From contig WJIW01000603.1 in NCBI GenBank assembly GCA_014730065.1, forward strand, positions 1 through 33,751: a stretch of 33,751 bases of DNA. The letters are read 5' to 3'. This document shows, one piece after another, positions 9,667 to 18,464 of the stretch. The notes beneath the pieces are model-generated. The model was not told the origin of the DNA, ran no database searches, and worked only from the letters and a program-made list of their open reading frames with translations. The stretch comes from Armatimonadia bacterium. Lineage in GTDB: Bacteria; Armatimonadota; Zipacnadia; UBA1398. The position numbers and the translations under genes were made by a program. Positions within the stretch are counted from its first letter, which is position 1; each line of letters opens with the position of its first letter.

Positions 9667-12060
9667 GTGTCCGGTCGAGCTGAGGCGCAATCGGGCGAGA
9701 GGCAGTCCAATCACACCGAGGCGTCACCGCGCGAGCCTGAGCCGAGATCTCGGCGCGTCGACCTCGCCCTGGAGGCTGCCGGGGCGGGGATCGTCAGTCA
9801 CCACCTGCCCACCGGTGAGCTGCTCGCCGATGAGCGCGCCGCCGGCATCCTGGGCCACCCGCGCGAGGGCCTCCCCACATCGATCGAAGGCTGGTGGGAG
9901 CTAACCCATCCCGACGATATCGAGCAATGCCGCGGCAGCCTGGATGCCCACCTACGGGGCGAGACTTCCAGCTACTACTGCGAGACCCGCATGGGCGACG
10001 CCCAGGGCCAGTACCGCTGGATCTCGATCCGCGGCAGGATCACCGAGCGCGATGAGGCCGGCCAGCCCACGCGGGTGGACGGCATCGTCATCGACATCGA
10101 TGAAGAGAAGCGCCGTGCCGCCCTGACCGACACCCACGGCCAGGTAATCCGGGGACTGACGCAAGGGTACTGGCACGTGGACCGCGACGGCCGGACGGTG
10201 GCAGCCAACCCGGCTATGACCGAGATGCTCGGCGTGGCTGAGGATGCGCTCCGGGGCGGGCCCTTCTGGGAATACGTAGCACCCGAGCTTCGCGACCAGA
10301 CCGAGGAGCTTTGGAGCCGGCGCTCCGCCGGGACCGCCGAGCGCCATCCGAGCGTTCTCGTACATGCGAGCGGCGACAGGGTGGAGGTGGAGATGAGCGC
10401 CCTCCCTCTCTTCGACGCCGCCGGCGAATTCGATGGAGCCGTCGCCCTGGTCACCGACGTTACCGAGCGCAACGCCGCCGAGCGCGAGCTAAGGGACCGG
10501 GAGCGCGCACTCGAGCAGCTCGTCGAGCAGATCCCCTACCCCATGCAGGTGCTCGACACCGACGGCACTGCCGTCATGGTCAATCAGGCCTTCCTGACCA
10601 CCTTCGGCATCGACTCCGCCGAGCGGGTCATCGGCAAGTACAACGCCCACACCGATCCCCTGATCGACCATGTCGGCCTCAGGGAGGACGTTCTGCGGGC
10701 CTTCGCCGGAGAAGTGCCCCCATGCAGGGAGTTCATGCTGGAGCTGAGCGAGCCGGCGCGCAAGTTCGGGGCCAAGCGCGACGGGAGACTCTACATGGAG
10801 ATCACCCTCTTCCCCGTGCTCGACGAGAGCAGCCAGGTGCGCCAGGTGGTCACCATCTGGCGCGACCTGACCGCCGAGAAGCGCGCCAGGGAGGAGCAGC
10901 GACTCGCCGAGAGACAAGCCGAGCGCTCCCAGAGACTGGAGAGCCTGGGAGTCCTCGCCGGCGGCGTGGCCCACGACTTCAATAACATCCTCGCCGCCAT
11001 CCTGGGCTATGCCGAGATCACCGCCGAGAGACTCTCCGATGACGGGCCCGCCAAAGCCAACCTCGAGGAGATCATGAATGCCGCCGAGCGCGCCGGACAG
11101 CTCAGCCGGCAGATCCTGGATTTCACCCGCAAGGGGGATGAGGAGCGCAGGGAGCTGAAGCTCCAGCCCATCCTGAAGGAGACCGTCCGGCTGCTGAGCG
11201 CGACTCTGCGAGCGGCCGTGGAGATCCGCGAGCGAATCGATCCCCACGTGGGCCCCGTGCTAGGCGATGCCAGCCGGCTCCATCAGGTGGTCCTCAACCT
11301 CTGCACGAATGCCCGCCAGGCGATCGTCGGCCCCCATGGCACTATCGAGGTGGGTCTGGGCGAATGGACCTCCGGCGACGCCCTCGAGCAGGGCCGGCCG
11401 CCGCTGCCCCCCGGCCGGTACGCGCACATCTGGGTCTCCGACACAGGCTGCGGCATGTCGGCCCAGGTCCTCGAGTCCATCTTCGAGCCCTTCTACACCA
11501 CCAAACACGCGAGCCAAGGCTCGGGGATGGGGCTGGCGATGGCTCAAGGCATCGTCCAGATGCACGAGGGCCTGATAACCGTGGAGAGTGCTGTGGGCAC
11601 CGGGTCCACCTTCCATGTGTACCTACCGATCCACGAGCCGGGCCGGAGCCAGGGCGCGGGACGGCGCGACGGTCGGGTGCCCGAGGGGGACGGCCAGCAC
11701 ATTCTATTGGTCGACGACGATGAGACCATCCTCAGCGCCCTGCAGCCGATCCTCAGCCTCCTTGGCTACCGCGTCACCGCCCGCTCCGACCCCAAGGAGG
11801 CTCTCGCCGACTTCTCGGCATACCCCGGCGAGTTCGATCTGGTCCTTACCGACCAGCTCATGCCCGACATGCTGGGCTCCGAGCTGGCCGCGGAGATCCA
11901 CGAGGCCCGGCCCGAGCTACCCGTCATCCTCCTGACGGGCTACGCGCGGGAGCTGACTGTCGACGAGATCGCCGCAAGCCACCTACGCGCGCTGCTCCAG
12001 AAGCCCATCGCCAAGTCGGACCTGGCCAGGGCGGTCGCCGACGCCCTGGGCCGCGCCTAG
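9667..12060 (+). CDS. Hybrid sensor histidine kinase (PAS repeats - HisKA - HATPase - REC)
   Basis: PAS/PAC segments ending in DVTERNAAERELR and RDLTAEKRAREEQ; H-box LGVLAGGVAHDFNNILAAILGYAE; ATPase VSDTGCGMSAQVLESIFEPFYTTK; receiver ILLVDDDETILSAL...DLVLTDQLMPDMLG. GTG start. Confidence 0.93.
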   Translation: MSGRAEAQSGERQSNHTEASPREPEPRSRRVDLALEAAGAGIVSHHLPTGELLADERAAGILGHPREGLPTSIEGWWELTHPDDIEQCRGSLDAHLRGETSSYYCETRMGDAQGQYRWISIRGRITERDEAGQPTRVDGIVIDIDEEKRRAALTDTHGQVIRGLTQGYWHVDRDGRTVAANPAMTEMLGVAEDALRGGPFWEYVAPELRDQTEELWSRRSAGTAERHPSVLVHASGDRVEVEMSALPLFDAAGEFDGAVALVTDVTERNAAERELRDRERALEQLVEQIPYPMQVLDTDGTAVMVNQAFLTTFGIDSAERVIGKYNAHTDPLIDHVGLREDVLRAFAGEVPPCREFMLELSEPARKFGAKRDGRLYMEITLFPVLDESSQVRQVVTIWRDLTAEKRAREEQRLAERQAERSQRLESLGVLAGGVAHDFNNILAAILGYAEITAERLSDDGPAKANLEEIMNAAERAGQLSRQILDFTRKGDEERRELKLQPILKETVRLLSATLRAAVEIRERIDPHVGPVLGDASRLHQVVLNLCTNARQAIVGPHGTIEVGLGEWTSGDALEQGRPPLPPGRYAHIWVSDTGCGMSAQVLESIFEPFYTTKHASQGSGMGLAMAQGIVQMHEGLITVESAVGTGSTFHVYLPIHEPGRSQGAGRRDGRVPEGDGQHILLVDDDETILSALQPILSLLGYRVTARSDPKEALADFSAYPGEFDLVLTDQLMPDMLGSELAAEIHEARPELPVILLTGYARELTVDEIAASHLRALLQKPIAKSDLARAVADALGRA

Positions 12061-14297
12061 GGCCGCCATCCCTCGACGGTCTCCCCCGCCGCCAGCTCCA
12101 CAACCAGGTCGTCGCCATCGGGGACCACGGGCACCGACCACTCGCCCGCCCCACCGAAGCAATCGCGAATCCGTACCCGACCATCGCTGCCAGCGGTAAC
12201 CCGCACCCAAGTCGTGCGGCCTTCCTCCCTCCGCGCCGATACCCGGTGCCCGCCCTCGGCCCGCAGGTCCGCGAAGGAAGCATCGGCCCAGGAGTCCGGC
12301 ATCGAAGGGAAGATCCGTACCACCGAGCTGGAGGGATCCGAGGGGTCCGTCGACCAGGATTGCAGAAGCATCTCGTGCACGGCCTGGGCCGCCAGGAAGT
12401 TGCCCTCCAGGGTGAAGGGGCGGTACGTGAACCCCGAGTACCCCGAGCGAGTCTGGTCGCCGTTGACATGGAAGCCGTTGCGGAGGACAAAGGCACGCAC
12501 GAAGATCTCCAGGTTGTCCAAGGCCGCCTCCGGCTCTCCGGCACGGGCCCGCAAGCATGACATCCACGAGAAGCTGTACCCGACCCACGCCTGGGTACCC
12601 AGCTCGTCGTAACGGGCGTTCGTGGCCTCGATGATCCGGCGCTGGTCCTCCCCCGCCTCGACGTGTATGAGCCCGAAAGGGTGAATGGCCATACTATGCG
12701 ACAGGTGACGATGGGACTCCCGCACCGGCTCCCCCTCGGCGAACATCAGGCATCCGGTGCCGGGCTCGATCACGGGGCTACCCAGCCCATCGGCGGCGGC
12801 ACGCCACGAGGCCGCCTGGTCCGCCTCGCCCATCGCGCGAGCCATGGCGGACAGGGCCAGGAACAGAGCCTTCATGCAGGCGGAATCGTAGTTGCTGTTG
12901 GGCTCTAGCCAAGCGTCCAGTGAGTTGTCGTGGACCTCCGGCGACGACGACAGTGGCAACCGGAGCGTGCCCTCGGCGTCCGGCTCCAGCAGATCCAGCA
13001 GCGACCTGCCAATCTCCGAGCACCACGGGTACGCCCGGGTGCGAAGGAACACATCGTCGGCGGTGTAGAGCCAGTGCTGGTAGTACATCCAGCCGATCCA
13101 CGCCGCGTTGGTCGGCGACAAGCTGTACTGGGACCATCCCCCCAGCGGCGTGCCATCGAGAGCCATCACGCCCGGTATCGCGGCCCCGCTCGTACCGTAG
13201 AAGTCGCTGGCGAAACGGCGGAACTCGGGCAGAAGCTCCCACATGAACTCCAGGAAGACCCGCCCCTCCTCCCAGTGCCCCGCCGTCAGGTATGCGTGGT
13301 ACGTCATCTGGGTGTTGAGGTCGTGGTGGTAGTCGCCCTTCCACGGCGGTAGTCCCCCCGCATCGGCCGTCCATACCCCTTGCAGAGGCATCGGTGGGGC
13401 TCCCGGCCGCGAGGCCGCGCCGTGGAAGTACTGCACGAGGTAGTAGTGTCTCAGGATGTCATGATCGGGAACCCGAATCCATGACTCCGACCAGAAGGAC
13501 CGCCACCATTCACGATGGGGCCCGGCCATGGCCTCGTAGCCCTGCGACAGCGCCGCGTGCACGGTCTGCCAGGCCTGGCCCAGAACGTCGCGTCCCCCGC
13601 GAGACGCCGCTACCGTGGCTGCCACGAGCGTTCCCTCTGGCGTATCGCGCCATGCCACCATGCCTACGTACATAAGGTCCAACGCACCCTCTTGAGTGTA
13701 CCACCGGCTGGAGGGGCCACTGCCTAGGTCGGCGGGAGGGTACTCCAGAACATCCACCGAAGCCGGCGGCTCGATTCGCACCTCGCCCAGGGGCGCGCCC
13801 GGGATGTACATCAGAGCCACGGGCTGGTCGGCGGAGTAGAAGCAGCGCAAGGCGTGGCCCGACGACATGAGCGCGCTCGCCTCAGCGGTGGCAAGGTGCA
13901 GCCGAAAGGTCTCCAGATGCCTCTCGCCCAGGTCGATCTCCACCCGCCCGGCGGGGATCTTCGTCGGGTGAGGCACCGAGCCGTAGGGGGCGTCGAAGAG
14001 CCGGTTGATCTCGGCCTGATCGCCTTCGGCCACGAGCCTCTGGAGCGTGCTCCAGGTCCACCCCTCGGTCTGCGTCACCTCGGCCGGGCGCAAGTCCCAC
14101 AGGTCGCCCCGATCGAGGGAGAGCCGGAGCGTGGATCCCTCGCCCCACAGCAGCCCACCCAGCAGCCCATTGCCCAAGGGGATCGCCTCGTCCCAGGTCG
14201 TGATCGGGGCATCGAGGACAAGATCCAGGTCCGCCGGGGGCAGGTAAGCTTCATCGGCGGCGCCCAGCAGTAGCAGAGGGATCAGCGCGGACGGCAT
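12057..14297 (-). CDS. Secreted glycoside hydrolase, GH95 (alpha-L-fucosidase)-like
   Basis: MPSALIPLLLLGAADEAYLPPADLDLVLDAPITTWDEAIPLGNGLLGGLLWGEGSTLRLSLDRGDLWDLR; RPGAPPMPLQGVWTADAGGLPPWKGDYHHDLNTQMTYH; LEGNFLAAQAVHEMLLQSW. AAGGAG SD before ATG at 14297. Confidence 0.82.
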   Translation of the reverse strand: MPSALIPLLLLGAADEAYLPPADLDLVLDAPITTWDEAIPLGNGLLGGLLWGEGSTLRLSLDRGDLWDLRPAEVTQTEGWTWSTLQRLVAEGDQAEINRLFDAPYGSVPHPTKIPAGRVEIDLGERHLETFRLHLATAEASALMSSGHALRCFYSADQPVALMYIPGAPLGEVRIEPPASVDVLEYPPADLGSGPSSRWYTQEGALDLMYVGMVAWRDTPEGTLVAATVAASRGGRDVLGQAWQTVHAALSQGYEAMAGPHREWWRSFWSESWIRVPDHDILRHYYLVQYFHGAASRPGAPPMPLQGVWTADAGGLPPWKGDYHHDLNTQMTYHAYLTAGHWEEGRVFLEFMWELLPEFRRFASDFYGTSGAAIPGVMALDGTPLGGWSQYSLSPTNAAWIGWMYYQHWLYTADDVFLRTRAYPWCSEIGRSLLDLLEPDAEGTLRLPLSSSPEVHDNSLDAWLEPNSNYDSACMKALFLALSAMARAMGEADQAASWRAAADGLGSPVIEPGTGCLMFAEGEPVRESHRHLSHSMAIHPFGLIHVEAGEDQRRIIEATNARYDELGTQAWVGYSFSWMSCLRARAGEPEAALDNLEIFVRAFVLRNGFHVNGDQTRSGYSGFTYRPFTLEGNFLAAQAVHEMLLQSWSTDPSDPSSSVVRIFPSMPDSWADASFADLRAEGGHRVSARREEGRTTWVRVTAGSDGRVRIRDCFGGAGEWSVPVVPDGDDLVVELAAGETVEGWRP

Positions 14298-14393
14298 GGC
14301 GACACTCCTTACGCGAGCGATGCAGGCGGGTACTTCGGGCAGGAGGAACGGTGCAACCTCCCTCAAGCCTCACAGACCGCCTAAGGAGATCCC

Positions 14394-15455
14394 ATGCGCA
14401 AAGCAGTCCCCTGGCTCATCGCCCTCAGCGCCGTCGCCCTTCTCATCGCCGGCTGGCAGACCGCCCGCGACACCACCCTCGTCACCGTTCGGACCGCCGA
14501 CGAGCTGCTCCGCGAGGTCCCCCATGCCGCCGGCCGCACCATTGTCCTGGCCCCCGGCGTCTATACCATCGAAGAAACCCTGGACCTGAGCGGTCAGAAC
14601 CACGTCAACCTGCGCGGGTCGGGCTGGAACACTACCATCAAGAAGCTCGGGCCCGGCCCCGCGATCCTCCTCGAGGAGAGCCAGTTCACCGTCATCGAGG
14701 ACCTGCTGATCGGTGGCGGCGAGGGAGCCGACGTGGGCATCCTCTACCGCGGCTATAGCAGCTCCAACATCATCGCCCACTGCCGCATCACGGGGTTCGA
14801 GGAGAGTGGCGTCCGCTACGAGGGTACCGCCGAGAAGCCCATGTCCACCAACACCCTCCGGGACTGCCATTTCATCGACAACCGCGGGACCCAGCTCCAC
14901 TCCCTCTGGAACAACGACTTCTACATCATGGGGAACCAGTTCGGGCGCTGGCGACACGTGCCCAGAGTGGGCTGCCACCTGGAGCACTCGTCGGCGGGGA
15001 GCTATACCCTCAACTACCATTGGGACAACGAGATCGGCCTGTGGCTCGGGCCGGGCTCGGACTACAACCGAATCGAGAACAACCGCCTGGAGGAGAGTCG
15101 CACCCATGGGCTGCTCATCGGCAACCCCGAGGAGCCCGACCAGTGGAACCGCTACAACACCATCACCGGCAACACCATCCACACCAACTCCAAGGAGAAC
15201 TGGCGCGGATACGCCGCCGTCCTCGCCTACGATGCCCATGACACCATCTTCAGCTCGAACCAGATCTTCAGTTGGTATCCGCCGGAGACGCAGCATCGCG
15301 AGGGGCTAGTGCTGGAGCGGGGCAGCTTCGACTGGATCGTGACAGGGAACATCATGCGCCACCAGAGCGAGCTGGCGATCCGCGCCCTCCCCGACCACGG
15401 CCATCTGATCAAAGATAACCTCATCGACACCGAGCCGTGGGAGGCCCCGGAATGA
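14394..15455 (+). CDS. Right-handed parallel beta-helix repeat protein (pectate-lyase-like fold), secreted or membrane-anchored
   Basis: N-terminal hydrophobic segment; TADELLREVPHAAGRTIVLAPGVYTIEETLDLSGQNHVNLRGSG...RIENNRLEESRTHGLLIGN...YNTITGNTIHTNS. SD AAGGAG. Confidence 0.8.
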   Translation: MRKAVPWLIALSAVALLIAGWQTARDTTLVTVRTADELLREVPHAAGRTIVLAPGVYTIEETLDLSGQNHVNLRGSGWNTTIKKLGPGPAILLEESQFTVIEDLLIGGGEGADVGILYRGYSSSNIIAHCRITGFEESGVRYEGTAEKPMSTNTLRDCHFIDNRGTQLHSLWNNDFYIMGNQFGRWRHVPRVGCHLEHSSAGSYTLNYHWDNEIGLWLGPGSDYNRIENNRLEESRTHGLLIGNPEEPDQWNRYNTITGNTIHTNSKENWRGYAAVLAYDAHDTIFSSNQIFSWYPPETQHREGLVLERGSFDWIVTGNIMRHQSELAIRALPDHGHLIKDNLIDTEPWEAPE

Positions 15456-15459
15456 CGAC

Positions 15460-15485
15460 GGGCCCGTCGCCGTAGCGACGGACCC
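15460..15485. terminator. Putative hairpin between convergent genes
   Basis: GGGCCCGTCGC-CGTA-GCGACGGACCC: 11-bp stem with one mismatch and a 4-nt loop, 5 nt after the stop codon of the beta-helix gene; no U-tract. Confidence 0.45.
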
Positions 15486-15515
15486 GCCCTCCAAAGCCTG
15501 GCGCACCCTCCGTGG

Positions 15516-15731
15516 TCATGCCGTGATGTCGATGTTCCGCCCTAGGTGCGGCACACGCATCGCATGGGATGGGGTGTGGTTCACCTGGGGGAGGGACTCG
15601 AGCAGGGCCGCGGCTTGCCCCTTGGCCAGGTCCATGGACTTCTTGAGGGTGGACGTGGTGGCTTCGGCTTGCACGCGCTGCTGGGCCTGGGCCATCGAGA
15701 GTGCCGCGATCGACGAGATCATTCCCTCCAT
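15516..15731 (-). CDS. YjfB family putative motility protein
   Basis: 71 aa MEGMISSIAALSMAQAQQRVQAEATTSTLKKSMDLAKGQAAALLESLP, resembling the YjfB family pattern (IAALSMA...Q...LKKAMD...A..LL). SD AAGGGGG upstream. Confidence 0.75.
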   Translation of the reverse strand: MEGMISSIAALSMAQAQQRVQAEATTSTLKKSMDLAKGQAAALLESLPQVNHTPSHAMRVPHLGRNIDITA

Positions 15732-15760
15732 GGAACGACCCCCTTTCGGGTTACCCTTTC

Positions 15761-15769
15761 AGTATAGCA
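15761..15769 (-). promoter_or_regulatory. Extended -10 element upstream of the yjfB-like gene
   Basis: Minus strand TGCTATACT, standing out in GC-rich DNA about 30 bp upstream of the ATG; possible weak -35 TGGCCA 16 bp upstream of TATACT. Confidence 0.45.
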
Positions 15770-15937
15770 TACGAGGATTCCTTGGCCACGGGGGCCTGTG
15801 CCCGCCCGCCCCGGCGCCCCGGGGCTGGCTTGACCACCCCCCAGCCATTCAGTACACTCCACCGAGGCGTAGTAGGCCCGAGGGCGCGAGGCGTCGCGGC
15901 AGGCCATACCCGTTTCCACGCAGAGGTCCGGTATCCC

Positions 15938-16777
15938 GTGTCGGAGATAAGCAGGCGGTTCAAAGGCGCCTTGATCGGCCACTTCAGGTCCTGGTCCTTC
16001 ACCTGGGACCTGGTGTGCTCCTTCGGCGCCGTGTACCTGCTCCAGCGCAACTTGCCCCACTGGACCGGCGACGAGATCCGGGACAACGTGGTGCTCTACG
16101 TCTGCATCGCCGCCTTCGCGCTGGCCTGTCTTGTGGCGTACCGGCGTGCCAACAGCCTCCGGACCGAGACCTCATGGACGGACCCAGCCCAGGAAGACAA
16201 CCATGGGGCCCTCCTGACCGCCGAGGTGCTCTGCTCCATCGCCGTTGTCTTCATGCTGCTGATCCCACCTTTCGCCTTCATCGCCGCCAGAGCGCCGTCG
16301 GCCCTGGTGCCTACCGCCATGGCCCTCCCGGTGCTCCTGGTCAACCTGACCATCATCGTGGTCGCGTCCATAGGCGTGTTCTTCCTACTATCCGGCTACA
16401 CCCTGGGCACCGAAGGCTACTCCGTCTTCGCCTGGGTCATCGTCGTCCTCGGCTTCTCGCGCTCCGAAGTGGCCGAGCGGGTTACCGATGGTCTTTCCGG
16501 CGTGCCCTTCCTGCCGGCTCCCAGTATCGGAGCGGCGGCGGGGGCCGTGAGCCGCGTCTTCACGCCCCCCATCGAGGAGCTCATCAAATCAAGCATGGCG
16601 GGCACATGGGCTGGCCACGGCCTTCACCTGGCCCAAGGGCTGCTTATCGCCGCCTTCACGCTGTGCCTATCGGCCTACGTCGTCAGCCGGTGGGGGAAGT
16701 ACGATCGGCGCGAGCGCCGGGAGATCCGGGCCCAGGACCGCCAGGGCTCCTCGGCGGGCGACGCCGACGCGGCCTAA
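15938..16777 (+). CDS. Polytopic membrane protein of unknown function
   Basis: From GTG 15938 (VSEISRRFKGALIGHFRSWSFTW...), four or five hydrophobic stretches (NVVLYVCIAAFALACLVAY, VLCSIAVVFMLLIPPFAFIAA, TAMALPVLLVNLTIIVVASIGVFFLLSG, YSVFAWVIVVLGF, LLIAAFTLCLSAYVV). The track's extension to 15701 is low-complexity and antisense to the yjfB start. Confidence 0.7.
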   Translation: MSEISRRFKGALIGHFRSWSFTWDLVCSFGAVYLLQRNLPHWTGDEIRDNVVLYVCIAAFALACLVAYRRANSLRTETSWTDPAQEDNHGALLTAEVLCSIAVVFMLLIPPFAFIAARAPSALVPTAMALPVLLVNLTIIVVASIGVFFLLSGYTLGTEGYSVFAWVIVVLGFSRSEVAERVTDGLSGVPFLPAPSIGAAAGAVSRVFTPPIEELIKSSMAGTWAGHGLHLAQGLLIAAFTLCLSAYVVSRWGKYDRRERREIRAQDRQGSSAGDADAA

Positions 16778-16790
16778 GCGGGGTGCCGCT

Positions 16791-18464
16791 GTGACCGGCC
16801 ATAGAACCCGATCCACAACCAGCCTTCTGAGCGGAGCCGCGCTCGTTCTTGTCACCTGCATGGCCTCGGCCTGGGGTCAAGTCACTGTCGGCGATCGCGG
16901 GCGCCAGGGCGGGCGCGATCTGGAGCCCGCTCGGGAGACGCTTCGCCCCTTCACCGACTACCGCCGCTCGGCCCTGGTCACCGTGTACGTCTATCCCGGC
17001 GATGCCGCCGCCGAAGTCTACCGGAACGACGAGCTGGTCGCCGAGCCCCAGCCCCGGGGCCCGGCCGACAACGCGCTGATGGTCCGCTTCTTCGATATCG
17101 ACCCCAGGGGCGAGACGGTGGCCTTCCTCATCTACAAGGAGGGCTACCGCGACGCGCGGCTCTTGGTGCGCATCGGGCGCCATACGAACCAGGTCCTGGG
17201 TGTGGTGCTGGCTTCGGACTATGAGGCCGACCGCATCCTCTTCGAGACGCCCGGCCTGGGCGGCTCCGCCATCGCCGCCGTCCTGCCCGATGGCAGCGAC
17301 CGGGCCATCGTGGTGGACACCCCCGACGCCGACTCCCAGCCTGCCGTCGCCCCCGGAGGGTACCGCGTCGCCTTCGCCTCGGGCGCCCCCGGCGCTCGCC
17401 GCGTACTCATCTTGGACCGGCGCACGGGCGACATCGAGGCCCTCCTGGACGAGCAGGGCAGCGACTACTCCAGCCCCGGCTGGCTCGATGATCGGCGCGT
17501 GGTGGTGCTCCGCCGGTTTGGTGGACACGCCGATATCGAGATCCATGACCTCGACTCGGGCACGCGCCGAGTCATGCCCGGCACGGGGGAGGTCAGAGAC
17601 CCCGTGCCCGATCCACGTGGGGGGCGGGTCGTGCTGGCCTCCGATGCGTACGGCGCGGGCTGGGACCTGGCCGAGTGGGACCTGGGCTCCGACCAAGTGC
17701 ACCGGGTCACCTCCCTGCCCGGCGACGAGTGGGCACCCGCCATCAACCCCCTGAACGGCCGGGTCGCCTACGCGTGGGACGCCGGCGAGGAGGCCGGGCC
17801 CGCCATCGCCCTGGGCGCCGGCGACCCTCCGGTGGTGTTCCGCGCGCCGGCTCGCGAGGCCGCCTTCGCGCCCGACGGCGAGCTGCTGTTCGTCCTCACC
17901 CCCGAAGGCGTCGTCGGGCAACCCCCCGGCGTCACCTGGTGGGCCCATCCCGCGCGGAGCGAGGTGGCCGTGGGCGGGCTCACATGGGGACGCTTCGCCC
18001 GCCTCGATCCCGAGCCCGCCCTGGTGGTCCTGGAGACCGATGTGGGCCGCGGGCTGATCCGGGTGGATCCCGCTGACCAGCCCATGGCGGCTCGGCAGTT
18101 TCTCGACCTGATCGACACGGGCTTCTACGAGACCACCCGCGTGCATCGGGTCAGCCCCGGCCTGGCGGTGCAGCTCGGCTGTCCCCTGGGCAACGGCACG
18201 GGCGGCGCGGGGCCTCCACTCCCCCCCGAGCCCTCGCGACTGGCCCTGGAACGGGGCCGAGTCGCCTTCGAGCCCGAGGGCGCGGGGCTCGCATCCTCGC
18301 GACTGTTCATCGCCCTCGACGACCTCCCCCACATGGACCACCCCGGTGCTTTCGGCGAGGTGGTCGAGGGACTGCCCGTGCTGAGCCGCCTGCTCCCCGG
18401 TGACCGCATCCGGCGCACCTACCGCGTGCGCTTCGACGAAGCCGACTACTTCGCCGAGCCCTGA
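16791..18464 (+). CDS. Secreted TolB/WD40-like propeller protein with C-terminal cyclophilin-type peptidyl-prolyl isomerase domain
   Basis: Signal peptide ...LLSGAALVLVTCMASAWG; PEGA-like segment VTVYVYPGDAAAEVYRNDELV; TolB-like repeats (DSQPAVAPGGYRVAFAS, SDYSSPGWLDDRRVVVLRR, EWAPAINPLNGRVAYAWD); C-terminus VVLETDVGRGLIRVDPADQPMAARQFLDLIDTGFYETTRVHRVSPGLAVQLGCPLGNGTGGAG...SSRLFIALDDLPHMDHPGAFGEVVEGLPVLSRL, which aligns by eye to cyclophilin. Confidence 0.8.
   Translation: MTGHRTRSTTSLLSGAALVLVTCMASAWGQVTVGDRGRQGGRDLEPARETLRPFTDYRRSALVTVYVYPGDAAAEVYRNDELVAEPQPRGPADNALMVRFFDIDPRGETVAFLIYKEGYRDARLLVRIGRHTNQVLGVVLASDYEADRILFETPGLGGSAIAAVLPDGSDRAIVVDTPDADSQPAVAPGGYRVAFASGAPGARRVLILDRRTGDIEALLDEQGSDYSSPGWLDDRRVVVLRRFGGHADIEIHDLDSGTRRVMPGTGEVRDPVPDPRGGRVVLASDAYGAGWDLAEWDLGSDQVHRVTSLPGDEWAPAINPLNGRVAYAWDAGEEAGPAIALGAGDPPVVFRAPAREAAFAPDGELLFVLTPEGVVGQPPGVTWWAHPARSEVAVGGLTWGRFARLDPEPALVVLETDVGRGLIRVDPADQPMAARQFLDLIDTGFYETTRVHRVSPGLAVQLGCPLGNGTGGAGPPLPPEPSRLALERGRVAFEPEGAGLASSRLFIALDDLPHMDHPGAFGEVVEGLPVLSRLLPGDRIRRTYRVRFDEADYFAEP

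Noticed and set aside
14298-14393. GGAGG...CCTCC dyad upstream of the beta-helix gene
   Set aside because: Short 5-bp arms formed by purine-rich SD-like sequence; expected by chance in this composition.
15523-16794. 423-aa + ORF
   Set aside because: Out-of-frame overlap with the membrane protein; Arg/Pro/Gly-rich shadow translation.
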